DNA from: Effrenium voratum
Lineage: Eukaryota; Sar; Dinophyceae; Suessiales; Symbiodiniaceae
DNA: 64,000 nucleotides
Assembly: GCA_963377175.1 (NCBI GenBank)
Contig: CAUJNA010003737.1
Coordinates: 62,001-126,000 of the forward strand
Direction of reading: 5' to 3'
The notes below the pieces were generated by a model that worked only from the letters and a program-made list of their open reading frames with translations, did not search any database and was not told the DNA's origin. Positions 46,331-55,394 of this stretch are shown in pieces. A program made the translations under genes and the position numbers. The number at the start of each line of letters is the position of its first letter. The first letter of the stretch is position 1.

Positions 46331-46859
46331 CAAGCATTGCTGGAGTTGTCAAAAATGGAGTGTTTCTCAGCACTCTGACTGCTGAGTATCCAGAAACACT
46401 GGCATGCCAACCGGCGGCAGTGGGCGCAGGAAGGGTTTCCAAAACAGGGGTCGTGAAGCGTGCGCTGCAGCTGCGCAGCGCCTTTCCAGCGCAGCCCAGT
46501 CTCGCGCCGTGCCTCCCTGTCTGCGACGGTGCAGGCATGCATTCAACTGCAGACTGGTGAACCCCGACCGCCCGCTCCAAGCCGTAGCCGTGCCCTGGCT
46601 TCGCTGGCTCCATGAGCGCAGCATGGTGCCACGCATAATAGCACATGTTAGCCAGGGGAACTCAGATTCGCCCCGAACTCCAAGTCCCTGGACAGCACAC
46701 CGTCTGCACTTGCTGCGCCAACTCGCAGAGTCATGGGGGGGCCCAGACCTGGCTTTGCTGCCTTTTCTGCAGGAAGGCGTGCCTACAGGCGCCTTAGGCC
46801 CTATGCCATGTAGCCGGCAGTGGCCGGCGAAGCCTCCCAACGCCTCCGCACTGCCCGAA

Positions 46860-47702
46860 TTGGAAGTGTGCGAGGGCAACTGGAAAACAGCAGAAGAGGA
46901 GCCGGAAATACAAAGCCTTTGAGATAAACAAATTTGTTTCTAATAATTGGGTCGTCGCCACCGACTTGACGGTAGCAGAGGCGCAGCAAAAATGTCCCTT
47001 AGGTGTAGCGGTTGGAAAATTGAATGTGGTCTTTGCTGAAAACAATCAGCCTTGCTTGGTGTGTCAGGTGAACACTAGATGTTACCTGCCAGAACGCCTT
47101 AGCCTTCCGATGGCTTCCGACCTGGCATTGGCCCATCCAAGCGGGTGACACGCCAGGAGCTTTCCTGGGTGCCAGCATTGATCCAAGTTTGCCCAGACGA
47201 GCACGGCCTTCTGCTATTCGCCTTCCAAGGCAGACTCTATCACTACAGAGTCTGCCGTTTTTCTGCGCCAGGTCCACGGCCTGCTCGCGTGGCAGCCGCG
47301 CAAGGCATTCCTGTTTGTGGATGATCTTCTAGGCGCCCTGCTCCGTGCCAAGCGCCAGAGATGTTCGCCCTGGTGGCTTTTTTCTTCTTCTGTGCTATAG
47401 CCGCGCCAATCTCCTGGAAAAAGGCACAGTTCCAAGATTGCCTGGTGTGGTGCGGTTGGGAGATTAACTTCGCCCACGATACCATCCAACTCACGCAGAC
47501 CAAGCTGGTCAAGCTAGAGGAGCTCATCGCGGCCCTCCTGGGCAAAAGAAAGGTCCTTCGCAAAACGCTGGAGCAATGCATTGGGTTGCTCATCTGGGCC
47601 ACCAGCGTAGCCCTGCATTTGCGATCCTGGATGGCGCCGCTGTACGCCGACCTTCATAGCCCACCAGGCTCCATGCACTCCATCCAGCCACAATTCTGGT
47701 AA
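46860..47702 (+). pseudogene. Reverse transcriptase region of decayed element (copy 1)
   Basis: Successive frames give LEVCEGNWKTAEEEPEIQ, CPLGVAVGKLNVVFAENNQP, RCYLPERLSLPMASDLALA, LLLFAFQGRLYHYRVCRF, FLFVDDLLGALLRAKR (RT motif C as FVDD), GWEINFAHDTIQLTQTKLVK and LLIWATSVALHLRSWMAPLY. These follow the order fingers-palm-thumb of an RT related to that of the YR element. At least five frame changes and stops show it is dead. Confidence 0.7.
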
Positions 47703-47799
47703 GTTGCTCAGTCGCACGGGCCAAGAAGTCCTGCGGCACGAATAGGTCATTGAGGCCGTGTAAGGCGACTTGCTAATGCCCTAGACGCTGTAGAACCTC

Positions 47800-48981
47800 T
47801 GCACGGTTATTTCCAGAGGCACCTCTGGTCTGAGTGGGCCGACCTGCAACTTATGGTTCGTTCCCTCTTTCAAAAACCTTTAAAGAAAGATTTAAGAATG
47901 GGCAGCGGCCTGCCTAGCCTTTGGCTTTCGGCCGGTTCCAAAATTTTGGAGGTCGCAGGCAGCGCCGTGCACTGCCTTGACGACATCCCGCGCATTCCGG
48001 GCACCAGCAAGCCTACGTGGGTTCGCATAGCGGACCCCAACAACCCTTTCACCGCCCACTCCAAAGCCAGCCAAGCTTGCCTGGAATGGCTGGGGTCGTG
48101 TCTCAAGCGCTCTCCCGTACAGCCTTTGGCAAAGCAACCCCAATTGCAGGCCTTGGCAGGCTGAAGAGGAAATCGTGGGCATAGGTGGTTGGGCAGTCAC
48201 ATCCTCGCAAATGGTGTGGTTTGCAGAAACCTGGACTATGCAGGATGTCCGTCGAGTGTGGCCCTGCCTTTCCAAGCCTGCGCAGCGTTACATCGCGTGC
48301 TTCGAAACACTAGCGCAGCTAGCGCTCCTCCAGGCTACGCATAGCCACATTGGAGGCGGGCACTACTCTTTTAGCGTGCCCTCAGGCACTGACAACTCGG
48401 CGGCAGAAGCAGGCATTAACAAGATGTTCACAACATCTTGGCCTTTGCAAATTTTGGTGCAGCTTGTTGCCTCTTGGGCGCATGCCAAAAACGTTCTTCT
48501 GCAACCGACTCACCTGCCAGGGCGCTACAATGAGTGGGCAGACGATTTGAGCAGGAATCGCCTTGCGCGTTTCGCCCACCGCCCTGCCAATCGCGTGCGC
48601 TTCAGCCCTGCCGGCCCTGCACAAGCTGGAAGGGCATCACACTCTGCCCCGCAGAGGCACCATGGCGCCCAGAACATCTGGCTGCAGCCGCCGGGCATGT
48701 GTGACATATGGCTTGCTAGCCGTCCAGCTCCTGAAAGCCAGTATGGCTTTCGACAGCGCGCGCTCGCCCTCTGCATTTCGCACTGCGGGGCTTTTCCGCG
48801 GCCAGAGTACCTGGCTGCGATGGCCGAGTTTGCGCCCAAACTCCAAGCATCAGAAAACGCACTGATAAAAGTCGCTGCATTAAGGGGTCAGCAATGCCCT
48901 CGCATTGCCTGTCCCTGTGCTTCGTCCCGACGCAGGTGCAACCCCGCACTGAAAAGGGGGACTTTTGCGCCTGGGCCTTAA
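47800..48981 (+). pseudogene. RNase H region of decayed element (copy 1)
   Basis: 47853-48164 contains ILEVAGSAVHCLDDIPRIPG (RT/RNase H linker). 48175-48600 contains IACFETLAQLALLQA (Glu), PSGTDNSAAEAGINK (Asp) and LPGRYNEWADDLSR, matching the RNase H blocks of the intact YR element (YELEIVPIL, YIDNDAARS, NIADRPSR). The remaining frames to 48981 are shifted C-terminal sequence. Confidence 0.7.
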
Positions 48982-49020
48982 TTGCCTGTTACCGGGGTTG
49001 CCTTGGGAAGCACTGAAGGA

Positions 49021-49179
49021 GGGGAACATCTCGCCCCTTGCCCTAGGTGCACCGCAGTGCCCTGGCAAAGTGCCACCTTCCCAAGCAACCCGGTAAAAAG
49101 GTGTGCGCCTTGCTGTCGGCTTTTGGGTTCTGGGTTTTTTGTGGTTTGAGGCTAGGAGCAGTGCGCGGGACCTTTAACG
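49021..49179 (+). repeat. 159-bp direct repeat, copy a
   Basis: The repeat begins GGGGAACATCTCGCCCCTTG and ends GCGCGGGACCTTTAACG; it is over 90% identical by eye to 49549-49707. It lies immediately 3' of the decayed RNase H region, so it is a terminal or split repeat of that element family. Confidence 0.88.
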
Positions 49180-49548
49180 CTAAGGGTTTTCTTTTCCTCT
49201 TGTGTTTCATAGGTCGGGGGTGAATCTCCTACGCCGCCGCCATTTGGTGCTCCTAGCCCTCAAGCTCACGTTTAGGACTCGCATTCGTTTGAAACCCACC
49301 CATTCGACACTTCTAAGCCCTAAGCTTGCTTAGGCCTACCGGACAGCCCTCCCCGCTGGGAGCCCTCCGGACATGAACTGGGAGCGCGCTCTCAGCTTCA
49401 TACCAGGGCCCAGACCCGCGGTCTGGCCCTGCTGGCGTCTCTGGACCCGCAGGTCCATTGATGCGGGCGTGGGCACGCTTGCCACGCCCCCCGCTTGGCA
49501 TTTTAACGCAAGGACACGCTTGTCTTGCAACCTTGTTTTTCGCAGGGG
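49180..49548 (+). other. 369-bp spacer between the two 159-bp repeats
   Basis: It begins CTAAGGGTTTTCTTTTCC, includes CCCTAAGCTTGCTTAGGCC (a small palindrome, about 49317), and ends in CGCAGGG. It has no convincing ORF. By analogy with A2-B2 of the intact YR element this may be an internal spacer of a split repeat. Confidence 0.35.
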
Positions 49549-49707
49549 GGGGAACATCTCGCCCCTTGTCCTAGGTGCACCTCAGTGCCCTAGGAAGGTG
49601 CCACCTTCCCAAGCAACCCGGTAAAAAGGTGTGCGCCTTGCTGTCGGCTTTTGGGTTCTGGGTTCTTTGTGGTTTGAGGCTAGGAGCAGTGCGCGGGACC
49701 TTTAACG
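49549..49707 (+). repeat. 159-bp direct repeat, copy b
   Basis: Same boundaries as copy a (GGGGAACATC ... TTTAACG). After it the sequence differs (AAAACGTTC against CTAAGGG), so 49707 is probably the right end of the element. Confidence 0.88.
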
Positions 49708-49948
49708 AAAACGTTCTTGGCTGGCTTTTCCAATCAGTCTGTGTTGGCAACTTGATATTACGCAATGGGAAAACGCGCCTTTGCGCGCTGTACGCACTAA
49801 TTACTTTTGCTTATTGGGGAATCCAAGCACCTGCGCCGCAATAACGAAACTTGAGGCAGGCGCGGGGGTAGCCGGATTGCCTTCATTGGTTTGATACATT
49901 GATAGCTCCATTCATCGCAGGCGTTTTAGACGAGAAAGCACTAGAGCC

Positions 49949-51645
49949 ATGGGAGAGGTTGCTTCAAAGGGAAAAGTGCAAGGTGCGGGCAACGCAGGCG
50001 GCGCCATGGGTGGCAGCATTTCCGGGCAACAGCGCGGCAGGACACAAGTTCTTGCCTCTCCAGCCTACAGAGGAAATACTGCGTTTAAGGAGGCGTTGCA
50101 CGTGCCCATTTTGCCAGGTCCGGACATGTCCGGGAAGGCTTCTTTGCTCTTCCCGTTGATGGATGTTTCTGGATCTATGCATGCCAAGCTCGCTACAGCA
50201 AAGGAGCAAATCTGCAAGCAGTTTGTCGCAAGCACGGATGCCAACGCAGTGGGCATGATGGCATTTACTACCGAGCCTTATCTTGTCGTTCCAGTGTCAG
50301 GAATGAGCTCGAAAAGGGACAAAGAAGAATTTGAGAAGACGGTAAAGTCCTTGTTCATCCCATCGCATTCAGGCACTGACATTCCAGCTGCTTTGCTTCG
50401 CTACTTACAGGAGATCAATGCTCTCCTCGATCGGGTGCCTGCACGTTCTAAGCTGGAAATGCGGAAGACGAGCTGCGTGGTGATCACGGATGGCTTGAAC
50501 GAAGTGTCAGACGGGACATGGAACAAAGTGAGCGAGGCAGTGTCAGACACGCGAAGCAGGGCAAAGAAAAAGAGCTGTTACCTGTTCTTTTATTTGCTGA
50601 ACCTGCAGTCTTCTGATGTTGACGAGAATATCCTGCAGAGGTTGTCGCAGGTCTTGAGGGCCGAGCGTGCTGCGCGGGCAGGCTTGCAACCGCTCCAGGT
50701 GTATGACACGATCTCCCAGCACATGGTCACAGTTGAGAAATGTGTCAGCCGCATCTCGCAAGTGAAGGAACAGCTTCAGAAGATGGACGACGAGAGCAAG
50801 GGCCAGAAGGAGCATCAAACGTTAACCATGACCGTGATTGAGACGAGCATCAAGCTTGTGAAGGTGGAATTGAAGAAGCACCAAGTTGAGACGCAGTCCT
50901 TTGACAATGATTTGAAGACATTTGAGGAGGAGACGCAGAATATTTTTCAAGTGAAAGCCAGCTTGCTGGCTGATGATTACCGCTCAAAAGTGCAGGATGC
51001 ATTGAAAGGCTTGCAATCTCAGCTTGAAAGCTTCGACAGCCAGATGAGCCACGTGCGAGGCGCCGTGCAATCAAGCCGTGACCAGTTGCAGGAGATGGCT
51101 GCGGCAGCCCTAAAGAGTCAGTACAGCCAAGATCTTGACCGTATCTCAGTAGATCTCGCAGCTTATGAGGAGTTTCTGGAGAAGAGCCAGGTCGCCTCCG
51201 AGGAGATGAAGGAGGACTTGCAAGAGACACGCAAAGTGCTGCAGGAGAAGGAGGGGCGGATTATTGACTTCATGAAGCAGAACAAGAATGACCAGTTCGA
51301 CGCAGGCAGATTGTTGGCACGGACCCAAAAACAGCGTGAGAAAGCCCACTCTTTGGCCAAGGAAATGAAGATGGAGGCAGAACTCAAGTCTTGGGAATTT
51401 GTGCCGACACCTTCTGAGCACAAGCCTTTGTCAGAGTGCTGCATTTGCTTCAAGGAGAATGGCCCCAGCTTCACGCTATTTTGCGGCCATGCCATCTTTT
51501 GCGCTGGGTGCTTGGCTGGGCATGTGAAAGCAAAGGCAGATCAAAACCTTCCTGCTTTCTGTCCGGCTGAAGGGTGCAGCCATGAGCTTCTGCAAGATGA
51601 AGTTGACTCTTTTTGCTGCTCGGAAAAAAGCCTGTTTTTTTTTGG
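49949..51645 (+). CDS. vWA-coiled-coil-RING E3 ubiquitin ligase, 5' exon(s)
   Basis: An ATG at 49949 (GCCATGGGAG context) opens about 566 codons. Residues about 50-240 are a von Willebrand A domain with an intact MIDAS: MDVSGSM (around 71), Thr in SGTDIP (around 144) and VITDG (around 179). Residues about 265-470 are a long coiled coil. From about 497 a RING: CCICF, LFCGHAIFCAGCL and CPAEGC, the first RING of an RBR ligase. The frame runs into T-rich sequence with a GTATGT donor candidate near 51646; the IBR and RING2 follow after a short gap in another frame. RBR enzymes pass ubiquitin from E2 to a catalytic Cys in RING2. The vWA domain is likely the substrate- or partner-binding part. Confidence 0.85.
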
Positions 51646-51762
51646 GTATGTTCGTTGTCTACCTTTTGTGCTTTAATACGTGATGGCTATGTAAAGAGAA
51701 TTGCCTGGGAGACCTATGTTGTTCGCTTCTGTTGGTTTTGTGGCACAAAGGCGCAATGGCAG

Positions 51763-52304
51763 GGCAGCAGGAGGTGGCTCGTCTTTATCAGAAGCGCTGC
51801 ACTCAACGTCGTATTGAGCCAAGGGATTCCAAAGTGGCTTGCCCCCAAGGGTGTGGAAATCTTGCTTGCAGCAGGTTGGATGAGCGCAGCGCAAGCTGCG
51901 AGAAGTGCAAGATCTTGTTTTGCACGCAGTGTGATTCAAGAAGCCATCCTGAGCAGCCAGACTGCGTCCTCTTCCTGGAGCAGCAGCTCAAAGAAGCAAA
52001 AGAGAGTGAGCGTCGTGACATGGAACAAAGGCTGCAAACCATGAAGAAGCTCCATGAGGAGGGCAATGTGCGAGTGTGTCCAAAGTGCAATTACCCGTAC
52101 CAGAAGATAAGCGGATGTGATCATATAGTTTGTGGGAAATGCCAGTCTTCCTTCCATTTTGACAGCACGGATGCCCGTCAACAAGGAAATGATCATGTCC
52201 AAGAGGAAGAGCAGGTTTTGACGCACCAGCTCAGCAGTCACTCGTTGGGCTCTGCTTCAACTTCGAACAGCATCCAATGGCAAGGCTGGATGAAATCGCC
52301 GTAA
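51763..52304 (+). CDS. RBR ubiquitin ligase, 3' exon(s): IBR and RING2
   Basis: Frame 0 gives QQEVARLYQKRCTQRRIEPR, IBR sequence CPQGCGNLACSRLD ... CEKCKILFCTQC, a charged helix, and RING2: VRVCPKCNYPYQKISGCDHI, then VCGKCQSSFHF. The Cys of GCDHIVC is at the catalytic position of RBR ligases. RING2 normally has two further Cys after the FHF segment; here the frame continues instead with DSTDARQQGNDH and Ser-rich sequence to a stop at 52304, so a final exon is missing or the copy is 3'-damaged. The intron separating it from the RING1 exon is about 110-150 bp; exact splice sites are uncertain because GT-AG phases do not agree. The acceptor is probably among the CAG triplets at 51760-51770. Confidence 0.75.
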
Positions 52305-52489
52305 TTTGAGACCATCTATTTGAAACAGCGCTGCTACAGGCTTATTGCACGATGCGCAATGACAATGCGGGGATCTGAATGTGCTACTTGCTGATAGCGT
52401 TAGCACACTTCCGACAGATGGATTGCCGCTTTGTTGAGCATAAATAAGACTTAATTTCTGAAATACTGAAATACTATCTGATTGGATCA
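52305..52489 (+). other. Region 3' of the RBR gene
   Basis: Ordinary unique sequence with no ORF. It contains AATAAG at 52443, possibly near the transcript end, but dinoflagellate polyadenylation signals are poorly defined. Confidence 0.3.
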
Positions 52490-52875
52490 ATTAGATTATT
52501 GAAAACAAAGAGGGTATTGGGAATTTGGGGCAACATATATTATTGAATGAATTAAACTATTTGATATAAAGAAGTATCATTTGTGATTTGTTTTAATAAA
52601 CATAAATTTATAAACTATCATTTAATACTTTTTAATAAACAAATAAATAAGTATATATATATATATTAAACTAGCTTGAATATATAATGGGATACATTTA
52701 TTTAAATTTTGTTAAGTATTTTATTATTAATTATAATATTTAGTTAATATATCTAAAATTTTAGTTATATTATAAATATATGGTGATTTTAATATATATG
52801 TTTATTTTAATTACATCTTAATTACATATTACATATATATATATATATAATAAAATAAAAAATAAATACATAATT
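52490..52875 (+). other. AT-rich island
   Basis: About 385 bp of very A/T-rich sequence (TA runs, AATTTATAAAC, TTATTATTAATTATAATATT) in an otherwise GC-rich window, with sharp borders near 52490 and 52875. No ORF, tRNA or organellar gene was recognised. Its composition differs strongly from both neighbours. Confidence 0.6.
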
Positions 52876-52914
52876 TGAAACATTTCCCCACCCGATTGGA
52901 AGGGGTCGCTAGAT

Positions 52915-53148
52915 AGAGCAGCTCGCTGAGTATCCCGCTAGAGCAGTTCGCCAATGGAGCCCATCGAGGAGTTGCTTGCCAATAGATCTCGTCGAGTATC
53001 CCGTCAGAGCAGCCGGCCCAATATGCCGTCAGAGCGGCTCGCCAATGGATCCCGCCTAATATCCCGCCAGAGCGGCTTGCCAGTGGATCCCACCGAGTAT
53101 CCCGCCAGAGCGGCTCGCCAGTTGATCCCGCCGAGTATCCCGCTAACG
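52915..53148 (+). repeat. ~38-bp tandem repeat, about six copies
   Basis: The unit GAGTATCCCGCCAGAGCGGC plus TCGCCAGTGGATCCCRCC recurs with substitutions and a truncated copy at the left. Translations on either strand are repeat products only. Confidence 0.8.
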
Positions 53149-53616
53149 CTGCATCACTCAGCATTGCTTTGACTCTGCGCTTGGATTGTTGCCACACCTG
53201 TGGCATTTGGGTTTTCATTGCCTGACGTCGGCGTAACTTTATTTTCGCCTGTGACTGGTGAAGCACTTTCGCGGTGATCTGGTACGGACAGAGTTGGCAA
53301 GTTTTCAGTTGGTGGCTGCTAACTATTTTTTTCTTCTACTGTCAGGTTACGAGAGTGGAGGTCCTTAGTTGAGACAACTTCAGCTCTTCTTGTATTATTT
53401 TCAAGAGTTTTCTTGTGTTTGAGTTTGAAGGCCAAGCCTTCAAGTTTCCGAGCCCTGAGGAAATCACACAACGAGCGCAGGTTGCAACCTTACCCCAACT
53501 GGCCCGACCAGCGCCCTCTTGACCTTTCAGGCTCCCGTCTCCCGGTCCCCGAGTGCTGACCAGCCCACCGGCCCCTTTGCCCAAACCGCCGCCCTTCCGT
53601 TGGACTTCTTGGCGCC

Positions 53617-54528
53617 TTGTACGCGCATAGCGTTAGATTTGGACAAGCGAAGCCTTCAGCATTGTCTTGTTGGGTGTTGAATTTGGTCGCCTCTGACGGC
53701 TGCCTCGATGTCGTCACGGCTACAGGAGGGCCAAGAGGCGATGGCCTGGAGCCTCTGGTTTTGCTTGAGCCGATTGCCCCCTCTAGTCACCAACTGCGCC
53801 CCCTCGCGCCGCCAACCGTTCCCCGGCCGGTCAAGGAGGGGCCGGCATCGAAAAAAGTCGTGGGAGTCCGCCTTGGGATCAGTGCATGCAGTCATCGATG
53901 CCCAAGCCAATTCAATACAGACTGCTTGTTTGTGGCTTGCGCCTCAAGAATCACTCATACCAGTGCAGCAAATTCAGCCAGACATGCAACTTTGCAGATA
54001 GCATGCCTTGCGCTACTGGGCGAGAAAACCAGGTGCTCTCATACTTTTCGAAGTAAATCGACTCAGGTGCGGGATCCAGGCGCGCGCGACGCACTGCCTT
54101 GTCTGCCCCCGCACCGCTTTGATTTGCTTGCCGTGCATCCGCAGCTGTCCCTCTCCATCAACCCTGCCCTTAGGTTTTTCCACCCTGAGGGCACGTGGAT
54201 AGGGACAAACTCCATGATATCGACAGATGCTTGTGTGTCCGTTGTCCTGGTAGTTTGCCTTCGCCTTCCCAACAATTGCAGAGCTGCAGCCTTCCTGGAC
54301 CGCAAACAACATCGAAGACCCAGATTTCCAGTGTTGCGGCCGCGCCTGAGAAAGGCGTCACCAGCCTTATTGGATACATTTAAGACCAATTCGGGTGAAT
54401 TGCTGGATTCGGACACAAAGCCTTCTACACACCTTCTCAGCCTTGTACATGAAGGCCTTTTCGCTCACGTGTGTGCCATATTGAGTTGCTCAAAGCACTC
54501 AGCAATGGACCGCAGAAAATTTAGGTGA
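53617..54528 (+). pseudogene. Gag-like region of decayed element (copy 2)
   Basis: The 303-codon frame ends with LFAHVCAILSCSKHSAMDRR, homologous to the HVCAIMNCQLKHPAMDR segment of copy 1 near 45.85 kb. Upstream the frame is Arg/Pro/Ser-rich without a clear domain. It is probably the Gag-like protein of the second copy; the Cys/His cluster is incomplete. Confidence 0.4.
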
Positions 54529-55070
54529 AACGGCCCAGATCCTTGGCCGGCATCGGGCAGAAGAGCCTTTGCCGGCTCTGCCTTGCACTCCGCCCCATGG
54601 CAATCGCACGGCCTGTTTTGCGTGCACTCATCCGTGAGATTGCGCCAGAGACGTTTGCCATAGTGGTTGTTCTGCCATCGCAGCGCCGATCTCTTGAAAA
54701 AACAAGTGCGGCTGGAAAATCAACTTTGCCCACACTGCCAGCTCATGTCGAATAAGTTGGTTAAACTGGAGTTCTCTGCGGTGGTGTGGAATGCATGGAT
54801 ATTAAGGTCTGAATACAAAGGCGCTAGCGACGACCTCAAGTGCAATCCTGGTGGCCCAGATGAGCAACCCACTGCAGTTCGAGTGTTTTGCGCGCTTGCC
54901 TGTTAAAAGGCTTGCAAGTAAGATGTCAAATGTGGCTCCGCCTGCGGCATGCTTGAACAAGGAAACCTTGCCATCCGAGACCCTGGAGGTTGCTGGCGCA
55001 CCATAGGACTTCCGCAAATTCCAAGCACCAGCAAACCCACAAGGGGAAAACCTCGCCCCCTGCCGCATCC
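54529..55070 (+). pseudogene. RT remnant of decayed element (copy 2), internally deleted and partly inverted
   Basis: A plus-strand segment at about 54707-54770 gives CGWKINFAHTA followed by NKLVKLE, matching CGWEINFAHD and TKLVKLE of copy 1. The next block, 54802-54862, matches the copy 1 LLIWATSVAL segment only when read on the minus strand (LLIWATRIALEVVASA), so it is inverted. TLEVAGAP at about 54980 matches ILEVAGS of copy 1 again in plus orientation. Most RT and all RNase H sequence is missing. Confidence 0.5.
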
Positions 55071-55226
55071 TTGTCGTTCTTTGTTGGGATTTTGCTCCTA
55101 GCATCTAACATGAAACGTACCAAAGGACTAGCTGTAATTGTTTCGAATCTGTGCACTTCCTAGGTTAGGACTCGGCCCTGTCCCCGCAGTCCGGCCTGGC
55201 TACTTGACCCGCGGTCGTTTCACGAA

Positions 55227-55394
55227 GGGGGAAAACCTGGCCTGTAACCAGGTGGGACTTCAGCCCCTGTGACCAGGTACCACGTGCCCTGGTGCGACAT
55301 TCCAAGCAACCCCTCAAAAAGGTGTGCGTCCTTGTCGTTCGGCTTTGTTGGGGTTGTATAAGTTCAAGCTAGGAGCAGTGCAACAGACCTTTAG
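55227..55394 (+). repeat. Diverged third copy of the 159-bp repeat
   Basis: GGGGGAAAACCTGGCCTGTA ... TTCCAAGCAACCC(C)TCAAAAAGGTGTGCG ... TTGTCGTTCGGCTTT ... GCTAGGAGCAGTGC ... ACCTTTAGCA, the same block order as 49021-49179, with more substitutions and an extra 10 bp. It marks the 3' end of element copy 2. Confidence 0.8.

Noticed and set aside
52490..52875. Mitochondrial or plastid gene insert
   Set aside because: It is AT-rich, but no organellar ORF, rRNA or tRNA sequence was recognised.
52829..53266. Minus-strand 145-codon repeat protein
   Set aside because: It translates the 38-bp minisatellite and then AT-rich sequence; an artefact.
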